Source of the DNA: Fundicoccus_A sp052115865
GTDB taxonomy: Bacteria; Bacillota; Bacilli; Lactobacillales; Aerococcaceae
DNA length: 64,000 nt
NCBI RefSeq assembly: GCF_052115865.1
Contig: NZ_JBQKME010000001.1
Span: forward strand, 1-64,000
Direction: 5' to 3'
How positions within the stretch are numbered: position 1 is the stretch's first letter; each line of letters begins with the position of its first letter. A program made the translations under genes and the position numbers. This document shows positions 8,514 to 17,599 of this stretch, in pieces. The notes beneath the pieces are model-generated. The model was not told the origin of the DNA. It worked only from the letters and a program-made list of their open reading frames with translations, and did not search any database.

Positions 8514-10817
8514 TTAGTCTGGGCGATTTTCTTTGCGAAAAACTCCAGGTGTAATTGATTCTCTTCTTTTGAAGGAACGGATAAAGTTTTGTGAATTATT
8601 ATATTGTAAACGTTCGGAAATTTCTTTGATTGTTATATCAGTGTTGATTAACCAATCTTTTGCAATTTCAAAACGATAAGATGTAAGGTAATCAGAAAAC
8701 GTTACGCCTGTTTCTTTCTTAAATAAGTTACTTAAATAATTTGGATTGTAGTGTAATTCATCACCAATTGAATCGAGCGAAATATCTTGATCGTATTGAT
8801 TGTGGATAATTTGAATCATTTGGTCAGAAATGCCTTGAAACTGTTCAGCATTTTTTTGATGTAGCTCATTGACTAATGGGAAAATGACATGATTCAATAA
8901 ATAATCTTCTAGTTCATTAGCAGGGCCCATTTGCAGAATTTTATTGTACATTTGTGAAGCTCGACTATTATCCAAACTCTCAGCATTGGTTGATTGAGCT
9001 AATTGAAGAAGACTCAAAGCAAAACGCAATAATGCTACTTGTACATTAATAGGACTATTACTAGATTTAAACAATTGACTAAGTAAATCAGGAGCCAATT
9101 GTTCCACGCGACTTGTTTCACCTAAACGAATAGCTTGTAAAATTTGTGATTCTAGATCATAGGGATAGCTTGAAATTTCTGGTTCAGAAATCATTTGCTT
9201 GACTTCATCATAAAAAATAATGGACTGATTCCCTAATAAAAGCTGATAGGATAATGTTTGTTCTGCCAGATGCAAGTTTTCTCTAGAATGCAGTAAATTA
9301 TTATATTGAGGCGAAAAAGCTATACTGATGGATATTTTTAATACTTGCTCAATGGTTTCTATCAAATGGTTAGCAATTTCTGTGAGTTCTTTCTTTGCTA
9401 AATCATCACTGCAATCTAATGAAAGTAAAGTGACTTGATGTTTGTCATTATGAACGATTGGGGTCAAACGTTTATCCTTGGCTACAATTTCTGTCACAAT
9501 TTGGTTGACACCGTAAAGAAAAATATCAGGATTATTGACTGTTCGTTCACCATAACCATCAATTTGAATCACCATAATCGAAAATACTTTATCAGATTGA
9601 TCAGGGTATTGTAACAAAGATAACTTATCACTTAATTCTGATTCGAGAACTTGGTTTTTGTATAGATTACGCATAAACTGCTTTTTCAAATCAGGGTGTT
9701 GAAGTTCATATATGGTTGTTAACTTATTTTTTTCTGATTCAATTGCATCGAACTTTGAACCAATAAAATCCCAATCATTTATGCGTTCTTCAGCGATTGC
9801 TGAATAATTTAAGCGTTGCATGAGTGTTTTGATCGGTTTGGTTACTCTACTCGCAAAATAATATGCTCCTAAGAGCAGTATCAGAATAATGACAATAGCA
9901 GTAAGAATTAGGCCGTTGCGAACAAATCCTAAGGTTGAACTAATGACTTCTTTATCAAGCAGTGTGATATAAAGCCAATCGTTATAATCTGATTTTGTAT
10001 AGACAAAGCCTGAATATTCTTTTGAATCAAATGCCAAATCCATCGCACCACTATTTCTTTTTTTAGTAAGATCTTTGGTTTGATTCAAAAGCTGATTAAT
10101 AAAGGCATCCGATGACATTTCTTCTTCAGATTGACTTGAAAATAAAATATCATTATTTCTATTAATAATATAAAAAGGAATGGCATCATTGTCAGTATTA
10201 ATGAGAGCTAATAAGTTTTCCTGAGGGAATTCAGCCATACCAATTGCTTTTTTTCTGTTCGAGAATATAGGCAATAAGCTAATTTGTTGTAGTTTGTTAT
10301 CTTCTTGAATCCAATACAAATTGTCCTGACTATTTTTGATATAGGTATTTTCTAACTCAAATACTTCTTCTTCTGTCAGTTGGGTTAGACGACCATCACG
10401 AATATTCCACCTCTCGTCTAAACTAGTAATCGAATATACCGTGTTAGGCAGACTAAATGTAGAGAAATAATTGAGTTGCGTATTAATTGCTCGATATTTT
10501 TGAAAATCTTGTATGGTAAAGGGTTCAGAAACTAATTCAGAAAACTCATTTGTTGTACTAAAACCGCTGTATAATTTTTCAACCGTTTGGATCTCACGTT
10601 CTATTGTATTTTTGATTTGATTATTTGAAATGATCAAATTGTCTTGAGTATTCGTCTTAACTGAATCATACATAGCGAAATAAATAGATGTGGTAAAAAA
10701 TACAGTAATGATAATTCCAATGACGGAAAATGTTACGAATAGTTGAATAAATGAACTTCCTCGTTCCCAAAAAAAATTACGAAGCTTGTCATTGGTTTTT
10801 AGTAAGTATTGGTACAT
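8514..10817 (-). CDS. Membrane-bound AraC-family transcriptional regulator (YtdP/YesS-like)
   Basis: About 767 residues. A transmembrane helix near residues 27-49, an extracytoplasmic sensor domain (about 50-295, Cache-like by layout), a second helix near 300-321, a cytoplasmic linker and middle region, and a C-terminal AraC double helix-turn-helix over the last 100 residues (IGDELHYNPNYLSNLFKKETG and ISERLQYNNSQNFIRSFKR). ATG 10817 is chosen because GAGGAG precedes it by 7 bases; the upstream in-frame TTG at 10832 overlaps that site. Proteins of this architecture activate adjacent pectin-oligosaccharide operons in Bacillus. It sits between the importer/GH105 operon and the oxidoreductase, both likely targets. 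Confidence 0.88.
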   Translation of the reverse strand: MYQYLLKTNDKLRNFFWERGSSFIQLFVTFSVIGIIITVFFTTSIYFAMYDSVKTNTQDNLIISNNQIKNTIEREIQTVEKLYSGFSTTNEFSELVSEPFTIQDFQKYRAINTQLNYFSTFSLPNTVYSITSLDERWNIRDGRLTQLTEEEVFELENTYIKNSQDNLYWIQEDNKLQQISLLPIFSNRKKAIGMAEFPQENLLALINTDNDAIPFYIINRNNDILFSSQSEEEMSSDAFINQLLNQTKDLTKKRNSGAMDLAFDSKEYSGFVYTKSDYNDWLYITLLDKEVISSTLGFVRNGLILTAIVIILILLLGAYYFASRVTKPIKTLMQRLNYSAIAEERINDWDFIGSKFDAIESEKNKLTTIYELQHPDLKKQFMRNLYKNQVLESELSDKLSLLQYPDQSDKVFSIMVIQIDGYGERTVNNPDIFLYGVNQIVTEIVAKDKRLTPIVHNDKHQVTLLSLDCSDDLAKKELTEIANHLIETIEQVLKISISIAFSPQYNNLLHSRENLHLAEQTLSYQLLLGNQSIIFYDEVKQMISEPEISSYPYDLESQILQAIRLGETSRVEQLAPDLLSQLFKSSNSPINVQVALLRFALSLLQLAQSTNAESLDNSRASQMYNKILQMGPANELEDYLLNHVIFPLVNELHQKNAEQFQGISDQMIQIIHNQYDQDISLDSIGDELHYNPNYLSNLFKKETGVTFSDYLTSYRFEIAKDWLINTDITIKEISERLQYNNSQNFIRSFKRRESITPGVFRKENRPD

Positions 10818-10862
10818 TGCTGAACTCCTCAATAATCATATAAATGTAAACTATAACTTAAT

Positions 10863-10892
10863 TTGAAAGGGATGATAGCGGTTAAATAATAT
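10863..10892 (+). promoter_or_regulatory. Putative promoter with cre-like site upstream of the Gfo/Idh gene
   Basis: TTGAAA (10863-10868) and TAATAT (10887-10892) are spaced by 18 bases. Between them lies TGATAGCGGTTAAA (10873-10886), matching the cre consensus at 13 of 14 positions. A cre in the promoter spacer would give direct CcpA repression of the oxidoreductase-GH43-GH105 unit. Confidence 0.5.
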
Positions 10893-10970
10893 TATAACAT
10901 AAATTATCTAGTTTTTAGTCAGTATTTTAATTTAGTATTTATTTAGTAAAAAATTCTTGGAGGCTTAAAA

Positions 10971-12269
10971 ATGAAAAAAAGGTACGTACAAGTTGGGACT
11001 GGTGGTAGGGCAAGGTTTTTTTATGAATCAGTAGCATCTACCTATAAAGAAACAAGTGAGATGGTCGGATTTTGCGATATATCTCCGACACGGATGGACT
11101 ATGCAAATGTGTTACTAGAAAGACACAGTCATCCAAAGGTACCAACATACGATTATACTCAATTTGATCAAATGTTAGATGATTTAAAACCTGATTACGT
11201 TCTTGTGACAACTGTAGACCGTAACCACCATGACTATATTATTCGCTCAATGGAAAAAGGTTATGATGTTATTACAGAAAAACCGATGACGATTGACGAG
11301 GAAAAAACAAAATTAATTTTAGAAGCAGAAAAAAGAACAGGTCGTTCTTTACGTGTAACTTTTAACTATCGTTATGCGCCACATAACTCAAAAATAAGAG
11401 AGTTAATTCGCGACGGTGTTATTGGTGATGTATTCTCAATTCATTTTGAATGGTTACTTAATACAGAACATGGAGCCGATTATTTCAGAAGATGGCATCG
11501 TAACAAACTGAACAGTGGTGGCTTACTTGTTCATAAGTCGACACACCACTTTGATTTAGTTAACTTTTGGTTAAATGCTTCTCCTAAAAAAGTATTTGCC
11601 TTCGGGGATTTGAATTTCTATGGCATGAAAAATGCAGAAAAAAGAGGTGTAACAAACTTCTACTACCGATCAACAGGTGCAAAAAATGCTGAGAATGATC
11701 CATTTGCAATTGATTTAAATAGTTCAGAAGACTTACGTGAGTTATATTTAAATGCTGAAGAAGATAGTGGTTATATTCGAGACCGAAGTGTCTTTTCAGA
11801 TGATATTTCGATTGAAGATACACTTGGTGTGACAGTTCGATACGATCAAGGGACAATTCTGACTTATTCATTGAATGCCTATATGCCTTGGGAAGGATTT
11901 ATCGTTTCAATCAACGGAAGTAAAGGACGTATTGAAATGAAAGTTGTTGAAAAATCATATATTAATGCTGGTGGCGACAAGGAAAATGAAGGAGCGTTAA
12001 AAGTTAAATCCATTCGTGTATTCCCAATGTTTGCCGAACCATATGATGTTGAGATTATTGAAAAACCAGGTGGACATGGTGGAGGAGACCCAATTCTATT
12101 AAATGATATTTTTGGCGTTCCTGATGAGGACCCATTAAACCGTGCGGCATCAACATTTGATGGAGCATTATCCATTCTAACCGGAATTGCTGCAAATAAA
12201 TCGATTGATACCGGGAATGCTGTTGAAATTAAAGATTTAATTGATTTAGAACCTTATATGGATGTGTAA
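10971..12269 (+). CDS. Gfo/Idh/MocA-family NAD(P)-dependent oxidoreductase (YteT-like)
   Basis: A 432-residue cytoplasmic protein. A Rossmann nucleotide-binding motif, VGTGGRARFF, is at residues 8-17; the family EKPM motif with the catalytic-type lysine is near residue 104; and a C-terminal alpha/beta dimerisation domain follows (DLVNFW region near 202). Length and context match YteT of the B. subtilis rhamnogalacturonan cluster. The exact substrate is unknown; an oxidoreduction of a rhamnogalacturonan-derived sugar or disaccharide is the usual suggestion. Start ATG 10971 follows GGAGG. It is followed by a hairpin before the GH43 gene, so it may be expressed at a higher level than the genes after it. 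Confidence 0.85.
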   Translation: MKKRYVQVGTGGRARFFYESVASTYKETSEMVGFCDISPTRMDYANVLLERHSHPKVPTYDYTQFDQMLDDLKPDYVLVTTVDRNHHDYIIRSMEKGYDVITEKPMTIDEEKTKLILEAEKRTGRSLRVTFNYRYAPHNSKIRELIRDGVIGDVFSIHFEWLLNTEHGADYFRRWHRNKLNSGGLLVHKSTHHFDLVNFWLNASPKKVFAFGDLNFYGMKNAEKRGVTNFYYRSTGAKNAENDPFAIDLNSSEDLRELYLNAEEDSGYIRDRSVFSDDISIEDTLGVTVRYDQGTILTYSLNAYMPWEGFIVSINGSKGRIEMKVVEKSYINAGGDKENEGALKVKSIRVFPMFAEPYDVEIIEKPGGHGGGDPILLNDIFGVPDEDPLNRAASTFDGALSILTGIAANKSIDTGNAVEIKDLIDLEPYMDV

Positions 12270-12291
12270 ATATTTCGCATCATTGAAAAAT

Positions 12292-12320
12292 AAAGAAGAC
12301 AGCGTTAGTTGTCTTCTTTT
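12292..12320 (+). terminator. Terminator or attenuator between oxidoreductase and GH43 genes
   Basis: A 10-bp perfect stem (12292-12301 with 12310-12319), 8-base loop and a TTTT/TTTAAAA end. Only 24 bases separate it from the next start codon, so some read-through is probably intended. Confidence 0.75.
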
Positions 12321-12343
12321 TAAAATTAAATTAGGAGAATAAA

Positions 12344-13915
12344 ATGACAAACTTGATAAAAAATCCAATACTGGCTGGTTTCAATCCAGATCCGTGTATT
12401 GTAAAAGCTGAAGATACCTATTACATTGTAGTTTCATCATTTGAGTGGATTCCTGGGGTGAGGGTGTATGAATCAAAAGATTTGGTTAATTGGAAATTCA
12501 CCACAGATATTTTAACAGATCAAATCGATTTATCTGGTGAGCAAACAGCCTGTGGGATTTGGGCGCCACAAATATCTTATCATGATGGGCTCTTTTACTT
12601 GCTTTATACCGATGTAAAAACATCGATTCGTCCATTTAAAGATACCCATAATTACTTAATAACGGCTGAAAATATACATGGTCCTTGGTCTGAACCTATT
12701 TATTTAAATTCTAGTGGCTTCGATCCATCACTTTATCATGATCGAGATGGTAGAAAATGGTTAAGTAATGCCTTATGGGATTATCGTATGACAACCCCTA
12801 ATAAGTCTTCAGGTATCGTATTACAAGAATTTGATCCAGAAAAAGAAGCATTAGTAGGTCCGATTCATAAAATTTTCGATATGACTGAGTTAGCTAAAAC
12901 AGAAGCACCTCATATTTATTTTGTCAATGATTACTATTATTTAGTGATGGCAGAAGGAGGAACAGGTAGTGACCACTCAGTGACCATCGCACGGTCGAAA
13001 GATATTACTGGTCCTTATGAAGTCGATCCTAACTATCCAATGATGACCTCCAGTCAACATCCGGACCATCCTATTCAATGTGCGGGACATGCGAGTCTTA
13101 TTCAAACGGATGAAGATGAATGGTATATGGTTCATTTAGGGACACGACCATTAAAAGATCAACGTGCCATTATGGGTAGAGAAACATTTATTCAAAAAAT
13201 TAAGTGGAATGATGATGGCTGGTTAGAACTTGCTCATGGTGGGAAGCTCCCAGCAGTTGAAGTCGAACCACCGAAAGTATTTAACGGTGAAATCAAGCCA
13301 ATAGATTACAGTTTTAAAGATGATTTTTCTAGTTCTGATTTACATCCGCAATGGAACAGTCTAAGAATGCTGCCAAATGAAGAATGGTTATCTTTATCAG
13401 AAGTAGAAGGTAAACTTCGTTTATATGGTGGGGAATCTTTACATAGTTTATACAAACATCATCTCTTAGCAATACGTCAAACTAATTTTTCTTTTTCAGC
13501 CTCAACACAATTTGCCTTCAACCCGAATAATTATTTACAAATGGCAGGACTCATTTTATTTTTAAATGCAGAAAATTATTTGTATGCATATATTAGCTCC
13601 GAAGATAATAAAAGAGTTTTAAGAATTTTAAAAGCCGATAAAGGTGAAGTAGAAGTTAAGGATACAATTGTAAAACTCAATTCATTAGAGGAAGAGGAAC
13701 TCTTTTTATCGGTTGATGTTGACCATGAAAATGCTAAATTTTTCTATAGTGAATCATCTGAAGAAGAAAAAAGATTGTTTTTTGAAGAAACAGATCTTTC
13801 TTTCTTGTCAGGCGGCTTTACTGGAAACTTTGTAGGTATAGCTTGCCATGATATGAATCGCTATAAAGGCATTTTTGCTGATTTTGATTATTTCGAATAC
13901 AATGTAACTGAGTAA
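12344..13915 (+). CDS. GH43 glycoside hydrolase with C-terminal beta-sandwich (beta-xylosidase/alpha-L-arabinofuranosidase type)
   Basis: A 523-residue protein without a signal peptide. Residues 5-300 form a five-bladed GH43 propeller beginning with the subfamily 11/12-like NPILAGFNPDPCIVKAEDTYYI, which places the catalytic base Asp at about residue 16; GFDPSLYHD near 127 gives the pKa-modulating Asp, and the acid Glu is probably in the TEAPHIYF segment near residue 189. Residues 320-520 form the beta-sandwich typical of GH43 xylosidases. Usual activities are beta-xylosidase and alpha-L-arabinofuranosidase; in this pectin context, xylogalacturonan or arabinan-type side chains are possible targets. 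I cannot choose between them from sequence. Confidence 0.85.
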   Translation: MTNLIKNPILAGFNPDPCIVKAEDTYYIVVSSFEWIPGVRVYESKDLVNWKFTTDILTDQIDLSGEQTACGIWAPQISYHDGLFYLLYTDVKTSIRPFKDTHNYLITAENIHGPWSEPIYLNSSGFDPSLYHDRDGRKWLSNALWDYRMTTPNKSSGIVLQEFDPEKEALVGPIHKIFDMTELAKTEAPHIYFVNDYYYLVMAEGGTGSDHSVTIARSKDITGPYEVDPNYPMMTSSQHPDHPIQCAGHASLIQTDEDEWYMVHLGTRPLKDQRAIMGRETFIQKIKWNDDGWLELAHGGKLPAVEVEPPKVFNGEIKPIDYSFKDDFSSSDLHPQWNSLRMLPNEEWLSLSEVEGKLRLYGGESLHSLYKHHLLAIRQTNFSFSASTQFAFNPNNYLQMAGLILFLNAENYLYAYISSEDNKRVLRILKADKGEVEVKDTIVKLNSLEEEELFLSVDVDHENAKFFYSESSEEEKRLFFEETDLSFLSGGFTGNFVGIACHDMNRYKGIFADFDYFEYNVTE

Positions 13916-13967
13916 TGTTGATTAAATGGGTTAATTATTTATATTAATTAAAGGAGTGCCAAAAATA

Positions 13968-15065
13968 ATGACATTAACTAAAGAAAGATTGTTAGAAATT
14001 GCCGAGAAAAGTTGTCAAACATTAATGAAAGAATTTACTCCAGAAACATTACCACCAGCAGGACGGTTTCATTACCACCAAAGTGTTTTCTTAATGGGAA
14101 TGATGATGGTATATGATACGACTGGCAAGCAAGAATATCTAGATTATACACGCGGCTATTTTGATTCATTAATCGATGACCAAGGTAACCTCGTGTTTGA
14201 TAGAGATCAATTAGATGCCATACAAGTAGGACTATTATTGTTTAAACTTTATGATTTAACGAATGAAAATAAATATCTCATCGCTACCCATAAGTTGCGC
14301 GCCACACTCGATACCATAAACCGGACATCTGAAAATGGTTTTTGGCATAAAGATAAATACCCTTACCAAATGTGGTTAGATGGTTTATTTATGGCAGGAC
14401 CTTTCTTAGTTGAATATGGTAAACGATTCAATCAACTTGATTTAGTTCAACTTGTCTTGTATCAAGAGCATTTAATGCGTAAACATATGTTAGATGAAAA
14501 AACGGGCTTATTGTATCATGCTTGGGATGAAAAGAAAGTACAGCCTTGGGCAGATCCTAAAACAGGTCGTTCACCAGAGTTTTGGGGCCGCTCAAATGGC
14601 TGGATAGGAGCCGCTCTCATTGATATTTACGAAGCAATCGGTGATGCTAATTTAGGACAAGAAGCCTTACCAGGCAAAACCAAAGATTTTATCGATGCTG
14701 TTATTCCATTCCAGGATCCTACAACTTCTTTATGGTATCAAGTGGTTGATAAAGGAGACCGTGAAGATAACTGGTTGGAATCTTCAAGTTCATCCTTATA
14801 TTTGTATACCATTGCTAAAGCAATCGAAATTGGCTTTGTCGATGATTCATATGAAGAAGTATTGGTTAAAGGCTATCAGGGCTTGCTAGAAGAAATGGTT
14901 GATGAAGAAGACAATTCTTTAGTCGTAAAAGGAATTTGTATCGGAACTTCTGCGGGAACATATAATTATTATGTTGAGCGTCCAGCTTCTGATAATGATT
15001 TACACGGGGTAGGGACATTCTTATTTGCTACGATGGCTTACTATAATTTACTGATAAATAAATGA
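13968..15065 (+). CDS. Unsaturated rhamnogalacturonyl hydrolase-like GH105, copy 2
   Basis: A 365-residue cytoplasmic protein, paralogous to the enzyme at 6912-8018. The diagnostic GFWHKDKYPYQMWLDGLFM stretch places the catalytic Asp near residue 138, with HAWDEKK and FWGRSNGW further on. ATG 13968 is chosen because AAGGAG (13951-13956) is upstream; the in-frame GTG at 13956 overlaps that site and cannot be the start. The two copies share motifs but differ widely in their N- and C-terminal thirds, so they probably split substrates (unsaturated GalA linked to rhamnose versus other linkages). It ends before a 250-base gap with a hairpin. Confidence 0.92.
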   Translation: MTLTKERLLEIAEKSCQTLMKEFTPETLPPAGRFHYHQSVFLMGMMMVYDTTGKQEYLDYTRGYFDSLIDDQGNLVFDRDQLDAIQVGLLLFKLYDLTNENKYLIATHKLRATLDTINRTSENGFWHKDKYPYQMWLDGLFMAGPFLVEYGKRFNQLDLVQLVLYQEHLMRKHMLDEKTGLLYHAWDEKKVQPWADPKTGRSPEFWGRSNGWIGAALIDIYEAIGDANLGQEALPGKTKDFIDAVIPFQDPTTSLWYQVVDKGDREDNWLESSSSSLYLYTIAKAIEIGFVDDSYEEVLVKGYQGLLEEMVDEEDNSLVVKGICIGTSAGTYNYYVERPASDNDLHGVGTFLFATMAYYNLLINK

Positions 15066-15151
15066 AGTCCTCAATGAATAATAGGTAGTATTTTGAGTGA
15101 TTTTAGCTAAACAATCAAAATCTTAGATAAGCTAACAAATAATAATCATTT

Positions 15152-15196
15152 CATCAGTAAGGTTTAACTGTTTATGCGGTTAAACCTTATTTGATG
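15152..15196 (+). terminator. Hairpin terminator after GH105 copy 2
   Basis: An 11-bp perfect stem (15158-15168 with 15179-15189) extended by CATCA/TGATG outside a small internal loop. It lies in the 250-base gap 15066-15314, which contains no gene. Confidence 0.65.
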
Positions 15197-15267
15197 CCGA
15201 TGATTATACTCATTCCAACTTCCTATTTACTGATTATCTACAAGAATGCGATTTAATGATAGATTAA

Positions 15268-15293
15268 TATTATAGAGTTAAAAAGCGGTTTCA
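15268..15293 (+). promoter_or_regulatory. Putative -10 box and cre-like site before the polygalacturonase operon
   Basis: TATTAT at 15268-15273 is followed by a cre-like 14-mer ending GCGGTTTCA (15280-15293; 12 of 14 consensus positions). No convincing -35 box. The position just downstream of the -10 resembles the arrangement at 3514-3532. Confidence 0.45.
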
Positions 15294-15314
15294 AACGAAG
15301 GAGAATGAGTCAAA

Positions 15315-16610
15315 ATGTTAAATGTGTTAGATTTTGGGGCATCTGTTGATAAGCTGGCTTTAGATAATCAATTAGCCTTTAATAAAACAATCGAAAAAGC
15401 AGTTTCAGATGGTGGCGGAATTGTCCATGTCCCAGCTGGAAAGTACTCCGTAAGTTCGATTCAGTTATTTTCAAACATTGAATTGAATTTAGCTCCAGGA
15501 GCGATTTTAGAGTTTTCAGATAATCAGGAAGATTATCCTGTTATCGAAGCTAGATGGGAAGGGGCAACTTCAAAGATATATCAGTCACTAATTTATGCTA
15601 AAGATGCGGTAAATATTGCTGTGACTGGAAAAGGAATTCTTAGAGGCAATGGTAGTAAATGGTGGCATTTATTTAGAAATGAAAGAGAACAATTATTATA
15701 CCCACGTCCAACAACGATTGGCTTTGATAATTGTCATGATGTCGTGGTTCGTGATATTGCTATTTACGATTCTCCATCATGGACGGTACACCCTTTATTA
15801 TGTGATAACGTAAATATTGATAATATTCGCATCGAAAATCCATGGGACTCACCAAATACCGATGGAATTAACCCTGAATCAAGTCGTAATATCCGTATCA
15901 GTAATTGCTATATTAATGTTGGGGATGATTGTATCGCCTTAAAAGCAGGAACTGAAGGAACAGAAGAACGGATTCCTTGCGAAAATATTACGATTACAAA
16001 CTGCAATATGATCCATGGGCATGGTGGTGTCGTTATTGGCTCTGAAATGAGTGGAGACGTTCGTAATGTAACGATTAGCAATTGTGTCTTTAATCAAACT
16101 GATCGCGGTATTCGTTTCAAATCACGCCGTGGTAGAGGCGGTACGATTGAGAATATTAATATCAGTAACATTATTATGGATAAAGTAATGTGTCCAATTG
16201 TCATGAATTTATTTTACTTCTGTGGACCGGGTGGAAAAGATAAATATGTATGGGATAAGGATTTTTATCCTTTTGATGAACGAACACCTGCCATTCAAAA
16301 TGTGACGATAAGCCAAGTTCGTGCGGTCGATGCAACTGCTAGTGCGATTTTTATGTATGGCTTGCCTGAAAGTAAAATCACGAATATTCGCTTCAATGAA
16401 GTTGAAATTACGATGGCTGACAATGCTCAAGCAGATAGACCAGCAATGATGACGGGTATTGAAGCTATGTCGCAACGAGGTATTTTAATGGGGAACACAG
16501 AAGGCATTACATTTAACTCTGTTAATTTGCATAATGTAGATGGCGTTGCCCTTGAAATATTTGATGAAAACGACTATCAAGTTGCTAATTCATCTTTTAC
16601 TAAAGTGTGA
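15315..16610 (+). CDS. GH28 polygalacturonase-type hydrolase, cytoplasmic
   Basis: A 431-residue right-handed parallel beta-helix protein. All GH28 catalytic signatures are present: NTDG with Asp at residue 183, GDDC with Asp 204 and 205, HGHGG with His 236, and RGIRFKSRRGRGG near residue 261. No signal peptide is present (it opens MLNVLDFGA), so it is likely an exo-type enzyme that splits imported galacturonate oligomers. The length and early pectate-binding motif (GGGIVHVPAGKY) fit bacterial exo-polygalacturonases or rhamnogalacturonan-type GH28. The stop lies 4 bases before the pectin methylesterase start, so the two are tightly coupled. Confidence 0.92.
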   Translation: MLNVLDFGASVDKLALDNQLAFNKTIEKAVSDGGGIVHVPAGKYSVSSIQLFSNIELNLAPGAILEFSDNQEDYPVIEARWEGATSKIYQSLIYAKDAVNIAVTGKGILRGNGSKWWHLFRNEREQLLYPRPTTIGFDNCHDVVVRDIAIYDSPSWTVHPLLCDNVNIDNIRIENPWDSPNTDGINPESSRNIRISNCYINVGDDCIALKAGTEGTEERIPCENITITNCNMIHGHGGVVIGSEMSGDVRNVTISNCVFNQTDRGIRFKSRRGRGGTIENINISNIIMDKVMCPIVMNLFYFCGPGGKDKYVWDKDFYPFDERTPAIQNVTISQVRAVDATASAIFMYGLPESKITNIRFNEVEITMADNAQADRPAMMTGIEAMSQRGILMGNTEGITFNSVNLHNVDGVALEIFDENDYQVANSSFTKV

Positions 16611-16614
16611 TTCC

Positions 16615-17580
16615 ATGATTATAGTAGGAAAAAATAATTCCGCTGATTTTACAAACTTGGCAGATTGTATTGATTACTTAGTCGCCAATAAAGCGGATGA
16701 AATGCAAACTGTTATTATTTTACAAGGACATTATCATGAAAAAATAGAAATAATATTGGATAACATCCATTTTATTGGTTTAGGGGAAGTAGAAATTGAA
16801 TATAATGCCAGCGCTAACCAATTAGATGAAAATGGTCAAGCAATAGGTACCTTTAAATCACCAACGGTTTACATACAAGGTGAAAACTTGAAATTCAGCA
16901 ATCTTAAATTTGTAAATTCATCCGGACAAGGCGAACTTGTAGGTCAAGCTGTGGCGGTCTTTGTTACTGGAGATAAAATTATTTTTGATCAATGTGAGTT
17001 TCATGGTTATCAAGATACCTTGTGTATTGGTCCTATTCCGGCTGCTGGAGCACATAACGAAATAAATAATCCTAACTATCCAATGATTGGACATAGGCGG
17101 GTATATTTTTGCCATTGTTTTATATCTGGGACTGTTGATTATATTTTTGGAGGAGGCAATGCTATTTTTAATGCTTGCCAATTATACACACTAGATCGTT
17201 TAAACGAGGGAGATACTTGTTGGGTAACGGCTGCTTCTACATCCAGCCAGTGGGACTATGGTTTTACCTTTTATCGCTCAATTTTCACATCAGAAACACC
17301 GAGACAAACGCATTTCCTTGGTAGACCCTGGCGTCCATATTCCATGGTTCGCTTAGTGAATTGTTATATGGATGAAGGCATCAATCCTTTAGCTTGGGAC
17401 ACTTGGGCAAAGCATAGTGATAATATTGAAAAAGTACGTTATAGTGAAATTGATTTAAATCCTGCTGAAACGAAATTTAAGAAATATAACCGCCCATCAT
17501 GGGTAAGGATTAAAAATGATGAAAAAAGTTTAGAAAGTATTATTCAAGAACAATTTTTAGATTGGAACGTACTCAATTAA
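16615..17580 (+). CDS. Pectin methylesterase, CE8, cytoplasmic
   Basis: A beta-helix protein of 321 residues that removes methyl esters from galacturonate. Conserved CE8 residues are visible: GYQDTL with Asp 134 (acid/base), SGTVDYIFGGG with nucleophile Asp 175, and LGRPWRPY with Arg 237. ATG 16615 is chosen: it is just after the GH28 stop, and the N-terminus then opens directly with the family's VGKNNSADFTNL strand. The frame continues upstream to 16540 but only inside the GH28 gene. No signal peptide, unlike most pectin methylesterases, so it should act on imported methylated oligomers. Translation is probably coupled to GH28 since no strong ribosome-binding site is visible. Confidence 0.92.
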   Translation: MIIVGKNNSADFTNLADCIDYLVANKADEMQTVIILQGHYHEKIEIILDNIHFIGLGEVEIEYNASANQLDENGQAIGTFKSPTVYIQGENLKFSNLKFVNSSGQGELVGQAVAVFVTGDKIIFDQCEFHGYQDTLCIGPIPAAGAHNEINNPNYPMIGHRRVYFCHCFISGTVDYIFGGGNAIFNACQLYTLDRLNEGDTCWVTAASTSSQWDYGFTFYRSIFTSETPRQTHFLGRPWRPYSMVRLVNCYMDEGINPLAWDTWAKHSDNIEKVRYSEIDLNPAETKFKKYNRPSWVRIKNDEKSLESIIQEQFLDWNVLN

Positions 17581-17599
17581 ATCATTTAGGGGAAATCGT

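Noticed and set aside
11584..12175. Long antisense open frames opposite the oxidoreductase gene.
   Set aside because: They lack ribosome-binding sites and recognisable motifs; the sense gene explains the region.
16540..16614. N-terminal extension of the pectin methylesterase inside the GH28 gene.
   Set aside because: It has no ribosome-binding site, lies in another frame of the GH28 gene and is not part of the CE8 fold; ATG 16615 fits.
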